A stretch of DNA of 57,976 nt, from the NCBI GenBank assembly GCA_025363015.1, contig JANYEQ010000073.1, forward strand, positions 1 to 57,976, written 5' to 3'. Below, one piece after another: positions 1 through 9,061 of the stretch. The translations under genes were made by a program, and so were the position numbers. How positions within the stretch are numbered: position 1 is the stretch's first letter; each line of letters starts with the position of its first letter. This DNA is from Bacteroidota bacterium (lineage in GTDB: Bacteria > Bacteroidota > Bacteroidia > B-17B0 > Aurantibacillaceae). A model generated the notes under the pieces. It did no database searches, was not told the origin of the DNA, and saw nothing but the letters and a program-made list of their open reading frames with translations.

Positions 1-755
1 CAAAGGGAGTTATTTCAAAAACAGATGTAGAAAACCGCAAAGTGAAATTGCAAGAAGCCCTTTCTAAAAAAGCGTCTGCCGACAATAAGTTTATGTCAAC
101 AAAAAACGAATTATTAAATGCAGAAATCGATTTAAATTCAACACAACAAGACTTTCAGGAAAAATTAATGAAAGCAGAATCCGATAAATTTTCGGCTCTT
201 TCTCTCCTATATGAAGGAGAAGGCTCATTAACAAAACTTCAAAACCAATTAGCGAATTACAGTATGCGAAAAGGGTTCTATTATGTCCTTTCTCCTCAAG
301 ATGGCCATATTGCTAAAACTTACATACAAGGTATAGGAGAAATTATCAAGGAAGGCTCGTCCCTTTGCAGCATAGTTCCTAAACAAACTGAACAGGCTGT
401 TGAATTATATATTAATCCTGTTGATTTGCCATTGATTAAGAAAGGCCAAAATATCCAACTTCAGTTTGATGGTTGGCCTGCATTTGTTTTCTCTGGTTGG
501 CCGGGTGTAAGTTATGGCACGTATTCTGCTGAAATAGTCGCCTTTGACAGAGTTTTATCAGAAAACGGAAAATTTAGAATATTAGCAAAAAGCACAGGCA
601 AGCCTTGGCCTGAAGCCATACAATTAGGGGGAGGAGTAGAAGGTTTTGCATTGCTTAATAATGTGCCTTTAATTTATGAGTTATGGCGGAAAGTAAATGG
701 TTTTCCTCCCGAATTTTATAGTAAAACTAGTACAGATAAAAAAAACAAAAAATAA
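1..755 (+). CDS. HlyD-family periplasmic adaptor (membrane fusion protein), 5' end outside window
   Basis: The reading frame is open to the first base of the window, so the gene starts upstream. A GTG at 42 is internal and not a credible start. The visible part begins with a long charged, Lys/Glu/Asn-rich coiled-coil hairpin (to about residue 75 after the GTG). It is followed by the second half of a lipoyl-like domain (SPQDGHI then IGEIIKEGSSLCSIVP) and a beta-barrel region ending in FDGWPA/FSGWPG motifs. This order is typical of adaptors that bridge an inner-membrane transporter to a TolC-type channel. A TolC homologue follows 7 bases downstream, so the two very likely form one export system. 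The transporter itself is presumably upstream and cannot be seen, so the substrate is unknown. Confidence 0.85.
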   Translation, partial: KGVISKTDVENRKVKLQEALSKKASADNKFMSTKNELLNAEIDLNSTQQDFQEKLMKAESDKFSALSLLYEGEGSLTKLQNQLANYSMRKGFYYVLSPQDGHIAKTYIQGIGEIIKEGSSLCSIVPKQTEQAVELYINPVDLPLIKKGQNIQLQFDGWPAFVFSGWPGVSYGTYSAEIVAFDRVLSENGKFRILAKSTGKPWPEAIQLGGGVEGFALLNNVPLIYELWRKVNGFPPEFYSKTSTDKKNKK

Positions 756-762
756 TCATAGT

Positions 763-2157
763 ATGAAGCGATTCTCCTTTTTTTTACTTGTAATGATTTC
801 CATTTTAGTGAAATCACAAACTAATTTGCAACTCAGCTATGATGCTTTTTTAGTAAATATATTGCAAAATAACCCATTAGCTAAACGGGCAGAAAACGAA
901 AAAAAATATGGGGACGTTCAATATAGAGCTTCAAAAGGAAATTACGACCCAATTGTAAGTGGAAATTATGAGCAAAAGCAATTTAATGGGAGTAATTATT
1001 TTTCAACTTTAAATAGCGAAGTGAAACAACCTATTTTCACGTCCCAGTATTTTAAATTTGGTTATGATTACGGTAATGGCAGATATATTAATCCTGAATA
1101 TAATACAACTCCTAATGGTTTGCCATATGTAGGAATTGAGGTGGGTGTTTTACAAGGATTATTAATTGATAAAAGGAGAGCAGAAGTTCTAAAGTCAAAA
1201 GAATATTTGAATTATTATGATGCAGAAAAGAGAATACAACTTAATACTTTACTTTTTGAAGCATCGCAACGCTATTTTGAATGGTTATTTAGCTTAAAGC
1301 AAATGGCCTTAAATAATTACTTTATGCAAGTTGCTAATCAAAGGCTTTTAGGCATTGAAGCACTTGCAAATATTGGAGAAAAAGCGGCTGTTGATACTGT
1401 TGAGGCTGCTATCTTCTATCAAACAAGGTTATTAGATTTTCAAAGCGCCTTAATTGAGAATCAAAAAACTATCAACGAAATATCATCTTTTAACTGGCAA
1501 AATAATAGTCCATCCTTGGTATCTGAAAATTATATTGCCATCGATAGCCTCGATTTATACTTTAATAAAGCAAAAATTTTGTTAATGGAAAGTCTTTATC
1601 AACACGTACCCTCAAATCCAATTTTATCAAAGTATGGTTCCTTACAAAAAGTTTTAGAAATAGATAACAGATTAAAAAAGGAAATGATAAAGCCCAGTTT
1701 AAATGTTAAATACAATTTTTTATCGAATAATGCGACTTCAATTAATCCAAGCTTTTCAAACAACAATTATAAATTTGGTGTGAATTTATCTTTCCCGTTA
1801 TTTTTAAGAAATCCTACCAATGAATACAAACTGGCAAAAATTATTTCTCAAAACAACAACTTAGAGCTATTAAATAAAACAAACGAATTAAGCTTTAAAA
1901 TAAATGCATTGAAAAAAACAATTAATATTTTAGCCGAACAGCTTAAAAATGCTGAGCGTTCGACACAATACAGTAAAATACTGGTGGAAGCTGAAAAACT
2001 TAAATTCTCAAATGGAGAAAGCACTTTATTTATGCTTAATACTAGGGAAAATAAATGGTTGGAGTCCGAAATAAAACTCGCAGAATACAAGCTAAAGTTC
2101 ATTAAAACTGTCTTAAACCTTATTTATTTAAACGGTGATTTGAACTATAAGTTTTAG
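763..2157 (+). CDS. TolC-family outer membrane efflux protein
   Basis: The product is about 464 residues. The ATG at 763 is chosen because it gives a clean signal peptide (MKRFSFFLLVMISILVKS, then Q) and sits 7 bases after the adaptor stop; an in-frame ATG at 697 would add 22 charged residues overlapping the adaptor. The body shows the TolC layout: two long alpha-helical coiled-coil halves separated by short beta-strand segments, with the NPLAKRAENEKKYGD motif near the N-terminus and a second helical half ending in an EIKLAEYKLKF segment. TolC-type proteins form trimeric outer-membrane channels. With the upstream HlyD-type adaptor this should be the exit duct of an export system whose pump lies outside the window. 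Confidence 0.85.
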   Translation: MKRFSFFLLVMISILVKSQTNLQLSYDAFLVNILQNNPLAKRAENEKKYGDVQYRASKGNYDPIVSGNYEQKQFNGSNYFSTLNSEVKQPIFTSQYFKFGYDYGNGRYINPEYNTTPNGLPYVGIEVGVLQGLLIDKRRAEVLKSKEYLNYYDAEKRIQLNTLLFEASQRYFEWLFSLKQMALNNYFMQVANQRLLGIEALANIGEKAAVDTVEAAIFYQTRLLDFQSALIENQKTINEISSFNWQNNSPSLVSENYIAIDSLDLYFNKAKILLMESLYQHVPSNPILSKYGSLQKVLEIDNRLKKEMIKPSLNVKYNFLSNNATSINPSFSNNNYKFGVNLSFPLFLRNPTNEYKLAKIISQNNNLELLNKTNELSFKINALKKTINILAEQLKNAERSTQYSKILVEAEKLKFSNGESTLFMLNTRENKWLESEIKLAEYKLKFIKTVLNLIYLNGDLNYKF

Positions 2158-2269
2158 ATACTTGATACTATTTAATCTTATCAATGGAATTTTATAAAAA
2201 CAACTATTTAGTCTCGGTTTTGTATTCTATATATCCTAAAGCACCTATAAATCTAAATTAGCCCTACTT

Positions 2270-2286
2270 ATTCGTTAAATTTTTGT
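2270..2286 (+). repeat. 17-base repeat, copy 1 (other copy at 52444)
   Basis: The 17 bases ATTCGTTAAATTTTTGT occur here and at 52444-52460. Both copies lie in non-coding DNA, and a CCTCAG appears shortly after each. This suggests two diverged copies of a longer dispersed intergenic repeat. No function can be assigned. Confidence 0.5.
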
Positions 2287-2350
2287 TAGTGTTTTTTTAC
2301 TTCGTGCCTCAGTCTGCTAGTAGGAAAAAAATTATAAAATTAAAATAAGT

Positions 2351-2947
2351 CTATTTTTTATATCTATAATGTCCAATAATCGTATAATCAAATAACATGT
2401 CTTCCAGTTGGTTTCCAGCACCAATGTTATGAGCAATTAAATAACGTTCGCCATCACTCGATTTTTGACTTGTAACAATACCTATATGCGTAATACCACT
2501 TACCACATTTTTGTTTTGTAAATTCCAAGTAACAATATCGCCTGGTTTATAATCCAAGGCTATTTTAGTAATTTTAAGTGCTGCATTTTTAGCTTTAAAA
2601 AAGGTCATTAAATTAGGTACTCTTCGGTGGTCAATATTTGTATCAGGGGCTTTTAACTTCCATAATTTTGGGTAATTATTAAAGTTCTTTACCATATCTT
2701 CGTGTACCTCCTTTTGTAAATCAATGTTTACACCTCTATAACTCCTTATTACCAAGTCTGTACAAACTCCAGTATTACTTGGCACATCGCCCATTGGGTA
2801 TTTAATGGTAACATATTGTGGCACATACTTTACTTGTACTTTTGTTTGATTTATTGCTTGTTGTATTAGTTTCTCAAAAAAATCATCTTTTTGATAAAAT
2901 GAAATAAAAACGCTTGCAAAAATTATTAAAATTATTTTTCGGCTCAT
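2351..2947 (-). CDS. DUF1287 domain protein, probable secreted NlpC/P60-like hydrolase
   Basis: This is a 198-residue protein with a short hydrophobic N-terminal segment (ILIIFASVFISFY), probably a signal peptide or anchor. The rest matches the DUF1287 family: a Cys in NTGVCTDLVIRSYRG (about residue 61), DHRRVPNLMTFF, DYKPGDIVTW and a His in THIGIV, ending with a GHYRY motif. The Cys and His positions resemble the catalytic pair of papain-like NlpC/P60 amidases, so a cell-wall or envelope amidase role is plausible but inferred. It is transcribed divergently from rfbA and has no obvious operon partner. The family call is fairly sure; the activity is not. Confidence 0.75.
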   Translation of the reverse strand: MSRKIILIIFASVFISFYQKDDFFEKLIQQAINQTKVQVKYVPQYVTIKYPMGDVPSNTGVCTDLVIRSYRGVNIDLQKEVHEDMVKNFNNYPKLWKLKAPDTNIDHRRVPNLMTFFKAKNAALKITKIALDYKPGDIVTWNLQNKNVVSGITHIGIVTSQKSSDGERYLIAHNIGAGNQLEDMLFDYTIIGHYRYKK

Positions 2948-2979
2948 TCGCTTAAGTGTTTTTAGTTTAATAATTATTA

Positions 2980-2987
2980 TAAATTTG
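2980..2987 (+). promoter_or_regulatory. Putative -7 promoter element upstream of rfbA
   Basis: TAAATTTG is an exact match to the Bacteroidota -7 consensus TAnnTTTG, 63 bases before the rfbA ATG. A good TTTG -33 partner is not evident, and the region is AT-rich, so this is suggestive only. Confidence 0.35.
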
Positions 2988-3050
2988 TAACTAATTTAAT
3001 CAAAAATAAATTTAAAAAAATACCAATTTACAAAAATTAAAAATATAAAC

Positions 3051-3917
3051 ATGAAAGGAATAATTTTAGCAGGAGGTTCAGGCACACGTTTACATCCATT
3101 AACTTTGGCAATGAGTAAACAAATGATGCCTATTTACGATAAACCAATGATTTACTATCCCCTATCCGTATTAATGATGGCGGGTATTAGCGAAATTTTA
3201 ATAATTAGCACCCCACACGATTTGCCTCACTTTGAAAAACTATTAGGTACTGGCGAAAGTATTGGCTGTAAATTTACATACGCCGTGCAAGAAATACCAA
3301 ACGGCTTAGCACAAGCTTTTGTTATTGGCGAAAAATTTATTGGGAACAATAAAGTAGCATTAGTTTTAGGTGATAATATTTTTTACGGTGTGGGCTTGGG
3401 CCAATCGCTAAAAGTAATTAATAACCCAGTGGGTGGTGTTGTATTTGCTTACCATGTTAGCGACCCTGAGCGCTATGGTGTTGTTGAGTTTGATAAAGAG
3501 TACAACGTACTTAGCATTGAAGAAAAACCTACCACCCCAAAAAGTAATTATGCTGTACCTGGTTTATATTTTTACGATAATAGTGTGGTTGAAATTGCAA
3601 AAAAATTAAAGCCAAGTTCACGTGGCGAATACGAAATAACAGATGTAAATAAAGAATACTTAAAACGCAAACAACTAAAAGTAAGTATTATGGATAGAGG
3701 CACTGCTTGGTTAGATACTGGTACTTTTGCCTCATTAATGCAAGCCGGACAATTTGTACAAGTAATTGAAGAGCGCCAAGGATTAAAAATTGGTTGTATT
3801 GAAGAGATAGCTTTTAAAATGGGATATATTACTAAAGAACAATTAATAAAAATTGCTACGCCTTTAACTAAAAGTGGCTATGGCACCTATTTATTGGAGG
3901 TAGCAAAAAACAGTTAA
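3051..3917 (+). CDS. rfbA: Glucose-1-phosphate thymidylyltransferase
   Basis: RfbA makes dTDP-glucose from glucose-1-phosphate and dTTP, the first step toward dTDP-rhamnose and other dTDP-sugars for surface polysaccharide. The 288-residue product has the family length. It shows the nucleotide-binding signature GGSGTRL at residues 8-14, the [17 protein letters not shown] segment, GDNIFYG, the EEKP motif and [11 protein letters not shown]. The other rfb genes (rfbB, C, D) are not nearby. The next gene, a polyprenyl synthase, starts about 10 bases later, so the two are probably cotranscribed. Undecaprenyl or isoprenoid supply and sugar-nucleotide supply would then be expressed together, though that link is inferred. 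Confidence 0.95.
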   Translation: MKGIILAGGSGTRLHPLTLAMSKQMMPIYDKPMIYYPLSVLMMAGISEILIISTPHDLPHFEKLLGTGESIGCKFTYAVQEIPNGLAQAFVIGEKFIGNNKVALVLGDNIFYGVGLGQSLKVINNPVGGVVFAYHVSDPERYGVVEFDKEYNVLSIEEKPTTPKSNYAVPGLYFYDNSVVEIAKKLKPSSRGEYEITDVNKEYLKRKQLKVSIMDRGTAWLDTGTFASLMQAGQFVQVIEERQGLKIGCIEEIAFKMGYITKEQLIKIATPLTKSGYGTYLLEVAKNS

Positions 3918-3927
3918 TCGTTTTTTT

Positions 3928-4965
3928 GTGAATTTTTTAACGTTAGTCAAAAAAAAACGCAAAACACTTAAACTAAAATCCTCCGTGAATAACTATCAAC
4001 CTCTTTTACAACTTTTTTTATCGCATTTAGAAAATTATACTTCTAACTTAAAAACAAAATTACCTACTGAGCTCTATGAGCCCGAAAATTATATTTTAAA
4101 TTTAGGTGGCAAGCGTTTACGCCCTTTACTAGCTTTAATAGCTATCGATTTATTTGATAAAGATCCTAAATTAGCCCTAAACTCAGCACTTTCGGTAGAA
4201 TTGTTTCATAATTTTTCACTCTTACACGATGATATTTTAGATGCTGCTCCACTTCGCCGCAACCAACCAACCGTGCATACTAAATGGAATACTAATATTG
4301 CCATTTTAAGTGGCGATGTAATGATGGTAAAAGCGTTTCAAGTATTAGAAAATTATAATAATGACGAATTTAAACAACTAAATGTATTGTTTACAAAAAC
4401 AGCCATTGAAGTGTGTGAAGGTCAGCAATTAGATATGAATTTTGAAACTGCTAATTTGGTAACTGTTACTAATTATATAGAAATGATTACCAAAAAAACG
4501 GCCGTATTATTAGGATGTAGTTTACAAATGGGCGCTATTAGTGCAAGTACAGATTTAGAAACCCAAAGTAATATATATGAATTTGGCAAACATATAGGTA
4601 TTGCCTTTCAGCTGTTAGACGATATGTTAGACGCCTTTGCCACTGATAAAGATAAATTTGGTAAACAAATAGGTGGCGATATTATTGCCAATAAAAAAAC
4701 TTTTTTACTTTTAAAAGCGTTTGAATTAGCTAACGATACCCAAAAACAAACCTTACAAAATTTAGCATTAGAAAAAGATAATATTAAAAAAGTACATCAC
4801 ACCTTAGAGTTATTTAATGCCTTAAATGTTAAAAATATATGCGGACAAGAAGCCGATATACACACGCAAATGGCTATAAATTGTTTAAATAAAATTAATG
4901 CCAATACGCAAAAGAAAAATAATTTAAAACAATTTGCTTTCGAGCTATTAAATAGAAAAATATAA
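3928..4965 (+). CDS. Polyprenyl (isoprenyl) diphosphate synthase
   Basis: The enzyme belongs to the trans-isoprenyl diphosphate synthase family, which condenses isopentenyl diphosphate onto an allylic primer. Diagnostic motifs, numbered from the GTG at 3928, are GGKRLRP at 60-66, the first Asp-rich motif DDILD at 101-105, and the second DDMLD at 229-233 followed by GKQIGGDIIANKKT. The start is uncertain: the GTG at 3928 gives 345 residues with a Lys-rich leader. An in-frame GTG at 3985 gives 326 residues, closer to the usual family length, and may be the real start. The chain length of the product cannot be read reliably. The stop overlaps the next ATG by one base (TAATG), implying translational coupling. 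Confidence 0.9.
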   Translation: MNFLTLVKKKRKTLKLKSSVNNYQPLLQLFLSHLENYTSNLKTKLPTELYEPENYILNLGGKRLRPLLALIAIDLFDKDPKLALNSALSVELFHNFSLLHDDILDAAPLRRNQPTVHTKWNTNIAILSGDVMMVKAFQVLENYNNDEFKQLNVLFTKTAIEVCEGQQLDMNFETANLVTVTNYIEMITKKTAVLLGCSLQMGAISASTDLETQSNIYEFGKHIGIAFQLLDDMLDAFATDKDKFGKQIGGDIIANKKTFLLLKAFELANDTQKQTLQNLALEKDNIKKVHHTLELFNALNVKNICGQEADIHTQMAINCLNKINANTQKKNNLKQFAFELLNRKI

Positions 4966-5396
4966 TGCAGTTTGAAGATTATAAACACCACATTGCTTTA
5001 CAAATTCGCTTTTGTGATATTGATAAACTAAACCATTTAAACAATTCAGTTTATCATAATTTTTTTGAATTAGGCCGAGTAACTTATTTTAATCAACTAT
5101 TTAAAAATACAATTAATTGGAACGAGCGTGGTTTTGTTTTGGCCCGTACAGAAATAAACCACTTACTATCCATATACCTTAATGATGAAATTTTTTGTTT
5201 TACTAAAGTTATAAAATTAGGCAACAAAAGTATTACAATAAAAAATAGTATTTGCAAATTACAAAACAATACATTAATTGAATGCGCCAATGGTATTGGT
5301 ATTTTAGTGGCGATGGACTACATAAAAAATCAAAGTACCAAGGTGCCAACCCTGTGGCGAGATGCAATGGAAAGATTCGAAAATAACACTAATTAA
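4965..5396 (+). CDS. Hotdog-fold acyl-CoA thioesterase (4HBT family)
   Basis: This 143-residue protein carries the 4-hydroxybenzoyl-CoA thioesterase-type N-terminal signature. An IRFCDIDKLNHLNNSVYHNF segment (residues 14-33) contains the catalytic-type Asp and the HxNN pattern, followed by FELGR. These enzymes hydrolyse acyl-CoA thioesters in the cytoplasm. The substrate cannot be predicted. The start codon overlaps the stop of the polyprenyl synthase by one base, so the two are translated together. It ends 12 bases before the convergent TonB receptor gene. Confidence 0.8.
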   Translation: MQFEDYKHHIALQIRFCDIDKLNHLNNSVYHNFFELGRVTYFNQLFKNTINWNERGFVLARTEINHLLSIYLNDEIFCFTKVIKLGNKSITIKNSICKLQNNTLIECANGIGILVAMDYIKNQSTKVPTLWRDAMERFENNTN

Positions 5397-5407
5397 TTTA
5401 TTATAAA

Positions 5408-7774
5408 TTAAAATAAAATTCTGTATTGTGGTAAAACAAAAAAACGTAATTGGTAATCAGTTTTTATAACTTGATTTGTAATATCGTACGTTTGCTGAAA
5501 CACATTTTGGTTATGTGTTATGTTTTGAATATCAACACTAAATTCGTGCGTTATTTTTTTTGAATTAAATTTATAACTTGGTTTTACATCTAACCTAAAA
5601 TAGTTTGAGTACTGAAATTTATAGGCATCCACGCCATTTTTAATCTCATCATTAGCAGCAATACTTTTTTGTAAATCAATAGGCACATAATGTTTTCCGC
5701 CCGCATATATTGCTCTAAAATCTAAGCTAAGGGTGTGTTTTTGACCAATTTTAACTTCTTTTCCACCTAAAAAATTAAACACAAAATTGCCATTAAAGGC
5801 CGTGTTACGTTCAATATTATCGCTGCCTTTATATTTACTTTCAAACAAGCTACTAGTAAATAAAAAGTAATAGCCTTTGCTATAAAATTTTTCTAAAGTA
5901 ATTTCTAAACCATAATTAAAACCAGTGCCCTTACTTACTAAATTAGTAACATTTGGGCTATTAAAATCGGCTCCTAAATTTAATGCGGAAAAATAGTTTG
6001 GATAATTTTTTACTGGCGCATTATAAATGTATTGATAATAAATTTCGGTTTTTAATCTAAAGTTATTTGTAAAACTATTATCATATGCTATTACACCATG
6101 TACAGCCCTTGTAAAATCAAGGTTTCTATTCGTCTCTACCCGTTTACCAAAAACGGTATCGCTTGCAAAATAAATATAAATAGGTTGTAGTTGTGAGTGC
6201 AAACCCCAACCCAAACTTATACTTTGTTTATTATTTATACTATATTTTAAACCCACACGGGGCTCTACAGCATTTGAATTGTTTAGCATAAAAAATTGAT
6301 TACTTATACCAATATTTAATAATAAATTATCAGTAAACTTATGTTGCCATTGTGCAAAGCCCCTTAAAAAACCCTTTACACCACTATATTTACGTAGCGT
6401 TCTAAAGGTATTATAACCAAATAAATTATCAACACTATCAACAAATAAAGTATTATAGACTTCGGCATACACACCGCCGTTTATAAAATTACGTGCATTA
6501 AATTTTTTATTATACGTAGTGTTAAATGAATAACGAATGTTTTGTGTTTTTTGTCGGTACTCGGGTTTTAAATTTTTTGGTGTTTTAAAAGCGGTATCTA
6601 TTCTATCGGCTAAAATATTATTGTACTGCCCGCTAATTCCAATATTTGTTTTTAGGTAGGCATTGTTATTAAATAAATAAGTATGCGTTATGCCGCTTGC
6701 ACCAACGTTTGAACGAAAATAAGTATCGCGGGCGCTGTAACCATATAAATCTTTTCCTACTTTTTTATCACTTTCTAAAAGGGCTATATAACTCAAGCCA
6801 CCAATACCCCAAAATGAAAATTTACCAATTTTTTTTGTATTAAAATCGGTTTTAAAAGTAGCATCTTGGTATTGTGGAATAGCATTACCCACACCAAAAT
6901 CAATATTTAAAGCTTTAAAAATAGAAAGTGTTGAGTAACGGTAATTAACCATAAAAGATGCATTTTTATTTTTAAATAAAGGGCCTTCGGCTCCCAATTC
7001 AAAGCCATTAAAACCTACTTGTCCTAAAAATTCAAATTTTTCATTATTGCCTTGTCGCATTTTTAAATCAAACACGCCCGCAGTTGCATTACCATAGTCT
7101 GCCGCAAAAGCACCGCTCATAAAATCACTATTATCTAGGGTATTGTTATTTAAAATACTTATTGGCCCACCTGTGCTGCCCGCATTACCAAAGTGATTTG
7201 GGTTTGGAATATCTAAACCATTTAAACGCCATAAAATACCTGTAGGCGAATTGCCTCTAATAATAATATCATTACGACTATCGTTGGCGCCGCTAACACC
7301 TGCAAAATTAGCTGCCATACGAGCGGGGTCATTTCTACTTCCGGCATAACGAGCAGCTTCTTCGGCACTAAAAATACGCGAACTAACGGTACTCATTTTA
7401 TTGTTTGTTTTTGTTTTATCCTGCTCGGCAGTAATAACAACTTCTTGGCCTTGTATTACACTTTCTTCTAACTCAATGTTAGTTACACTTTCTTTACCTG
7501 CGTTTAAAATTACGGTAATGTATTTTTCTTTATAGCTAGTGGTATTAAATTTAATTTGCCAACGCCCAATGGGTACATTGGTAATTTTAAATTCGCCTTT
7601 TTCGTTAGTGGCACCGCCTAATAAAGGATTTGAATTTAAAATTTGAACCACCACGCCAGGCAACGGTGTTTGGCTTTGTTTGTCTACTATTACACCTTTT
7701 ATAGTTTGGGTAATAGTTTGCGAAAAAGTAATATTAAAATAAAAAAGTAGAAAAAAAACTATACAACTTTTCAT
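5408..7774 (-). CDS. TonB-dependent receptor with carboxypeptidase-regulatory-like N-terminus
   Basis: This is a 788-residue outer-membrane receptor. After a signal peptide (MKSCIVFFLLFYFNITFS) comes a CarboxypepD_reg-like Ig module (about 25-110: IKGVIVDKQSQTPLPGVVV). Next is a plug domain (about 125-235: RNDIIIRGNSPTG, LNGLDIPNPNHFG, SGAFAADYGNATAGVFD) and then a long beta-barrel of alternating aromatic strands ending in a terminal Phe. Receptors of this type import siderophores, vitamins or other ligands using TonB energy. There is no SusD partner beside it, so a glycan-uptake role is not supported. Its ATG overlaps the stop of the upstream small secreted protein by one base (TAATG), so the two genes are coupled. 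Confidence 0.9.
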   Translation of the reverse strand: MKSCIVFFLLFYFNITFSQTITQTIKGVIVDKQSQTPLPGVVVQILNSNPLLGGATNEKGEFKITNVPIGRWQIKFNTTSYKEKYITVILNAGKESVTNIELEESVIQGQEVVITAEQDKTKTNNKMSTVSSRIFSAEEAARYAGSRNDPARMAANFAGVSGANDSRNDIIIRGNSPTGILWRLNGLDIPNPNHFGNAGSTGGPISILNNNTLDNSDFMSGAFAADYGNATAGVFDLKMRQGNNEKFEFLGQVGFNGFELGAEGPLFKNKNASFMVNYRYSTLSIFKALNIDFGVGNAIPQYQDATFKTDFNTKKIGKFSFWGIGGLSYIALLESDKKVGKDLYGYSARDTYFRSNVGASGITHTYLFNNNAYLKTNIGISGQYNNILADRIDTAFKTPKNLKPEYRQKTQNIRYSFNTTYNKKFNARNFINGGVYAEVYNTLFVDSVDNLFGYNTFRTLRKYSGVKGFLRGFAQWQHKFTDNLLLNIGISNQFFMLNNSNAVEPRVGLKYSINNKQSISLGWGLHSQLQPIYIYFASDTVFGKRVETNRNLDFTRAVHGVIAYDNSFTNNFRLKTEIYYQYIYNAPVKNYPNYFSALNLGADFNSPNVTNLVSKGTGFNYGLEITLEKFYSKGYYFLFTSSLFESKYKGSDNIERNTAFNGNFVFNFLGGKEVKIGQKHTLSLDFRAIYAGGKHYVPIDLQKSIAANDEIKNGVDAYKFQYSNYFRLDVKPSYKFNSKKITHEFSVDIQNITHNQNVFQQTYDITNQVIKTDYQLRFFVLPQYRILF

Positions 7775-8262
7775 TACCGTTTTAAAAGTGCAGGTAAATG
7801 CCTAACTTTTAAGCAGGCTAATTGGTGTGCGCATCTGCTGGCACTTATTTCGTAATAATCCATTGTAAAATCGCTTACGCTGGTAATGGTAACTTTATAA
7901 TTTGGTTTTAACCATTCTTTGGCCATACAGGCTTTGTTAAAATCGGCTATTGGCGAACCATCAGGAGTTTTTTTAAAGTGTTTCCAAGCTTCAAACAAAA
8001 AATATGTGCCAGGTAAATATTTTATAACTACCGCACCACTATCGTTAGTTTTAATGGTATCAATACATTTATTATTTTGATATACATAAAATTTCTGATG
8101 GTCTAGGGGACGCTCTTTTTGAGTTTCGGCAATTATTTCGGCAGTTGGTTTAGCGCCACCGCAATAGGGCTGTTTGTATTTAAATTCTAATTGTATTTTA
8201 ACTTTTTGTGCATTACAAATACAGGTAACACAAATTAATAATAATAGTAGGTTTAACTTCAT
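7774..8262 (-). CDS. Small secreted Cys-containing protein coupled to TonB receptor
   Basis: I do not recognise a named family with certainty. The 162-residue product has a signal peptide (MKLNLLLLLICVTCICNA, then Q). A Tyr-Cys-Gly-Gly-Ala motif follows near residue 33 (KQPYCGGAKPTAEI), and then a small beta-rich module whose pattern (DTIKTNDSGAVVIKYLPGTYFLFE) looks like the end of a carboxypeptidase-regulatory or prealbumin-like Ig fold. Five Cys residues remain in the mature part, which would allow disulfides in the periplasm. It ends by sharing one base with the TonB receptor start, suggesting a receptor-accessory or periplasmic partner role. That role is inferred from position only. Confidence 0.7.
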   Translation of the reverse strand: MKLNLLLLLICVTCICNAQKVKIQLEFKYKQPYCGGAKPTAEIIAETQKERPLDHQKFYVYQNNKCIDTIKTNDSGAVVIKYLPGTYFLFEAWKHFKKTPDGSPIADFNKACMAKEWLKPNYKVTITSVSDFTMDYYEISASRCAHQLACLKVRHLPALLKR

Positions 8263-8291
8263 TAGGTAAAAATAATAAAATAATTGTAAAA

Positions 8292-9005
8292 TTAGACAGC
8301 TTGTAATTCAGCTTCAAATAATTTGCAAAAATTTATTTTTAATTTTTCTTTTATTTCGGTCATATTTACCTCTGTACCAAGCTCTTTATTTAAACTTGTA
8401 ACCGCTTTATTTTGTATACCGCAAGGAATGATATTATTAAAATAATTTAAATTAGCATTTACGTTAAATCCCCAGCCATGCATTGTTACCCAGCGGCTAC
8501 AACGTACACCCATGGCGCAAATTTTACGTGCTTTTTGTTCATCATCGGCATCTAACCAAACTCCGGTTTCGCCCGTACTTCGTTCGCTTTTTATACCGTA
8601 TTCTTTTAACGTAGTAATTATTGTTTCTTCTAACAAGCGTAAATATTTATGAATATCGGTAAAAAAATTATCTAAATCTAAAATAGGGTAAGCCACTAAT
8701 TGCCCTGGGCCATGGTAGGTAATATCGCCCCCACGATTAATTTTATAATAAGTAGCGTTATTTTGAGAAAGTTGCTGTTGATTGAGTAATAAATTTTTCT
8801 CGTCGCCACTTTTACCTAAAGTATAAACGTGTGGATGTTCTACAAACAATAAATAATTTTTTGTGGGCACTTGCTCTTCGGGCTTTAAATTGCGATTGGC
8901 AATTTTTTGAGCGATGGTATTATTAAACAATTCCTCTTGGTAATCCCAACAGGTTTTGTAATCCATTACTCCTAAATCTATAAATATAATGTGTTTGTTT
9001 TGCAC
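8292..9005 (-). CDS. lipB: Octanoyl-[acyl-carrier-protein]:protein N-octanoyltransferase (LipB)
   Basis: LipB transfers octanoyl groups from acyl-ACP to lipoyl domains of 2-oxoacid dehydrogenases and the glycine cleavage H protein. The 237-residue product contains EHPHVYTLGKSG (57-68), RGGDITYHGPGQLVAYPI (91-108), the conserved Lys161 in ARKICAMGVRCSRW, and the catalytic Cys195 in IIPCGI. The start is a GTG at 9005. It is supported because the N-terminus MQNKHIIFIDLGVMDY matches the usual LipB start, and because a promoter-like element sits just upstream. No lipA is visible in the window. Confidence 0.95.
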   Translation of the reverse strand: MQNKHIIFIDLGVMDYKTCWDYQEELFNNTIAQKIANRNLKPEEQVPTKNYLLFVEHPHVYTLGKSGDEKNLLLNQQQLSQNNATYYKINRGGDITYHGPGQLVAYPILDLDNFFTDIHKYLRLLEETIITTLKEYGIKSERSTGETGVWLDADDEQKARKICAMGVRCSRWVTMHGWGFNVNANLNYFNNIIPCGIQNKAVTSLNKELGTEVNMTEIKEKLKINFCKLFEAELQAV

Positions 9006-9018
9006 TAATTTTATAATG

Positions 9019-9026
9019 CAAATATA
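9019..9026 (-). promoter_or_regulatory. -7 promoter element for lipB
   Basis: On the minus strand this reads TATATTTG, an exact match to TAnnTTTG. It lies 13 bases before the GTG start, which would give a leader of only about six bases. A convincing -33 TTTG is not visible. Confidence 0.4.
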
Positions 9027-9061
9027 CGTTTGTAAACGTAATACGAGTTTTGTTTTTAAAA

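Noticed and set aside
42-755. A gene starting at the GTG at 42
   Set aside because: The frame is open to base 1 and the upstream residues fit the same coiled coil, so the true start lies outside the window.
3985-4965. Replacing the polyprenyl synthase start by the GTG at 3985
   Set aside because: It fits family length better but cannot be chosen over the earlier GTG from sequence alone, so it is recorded as an alternative start.
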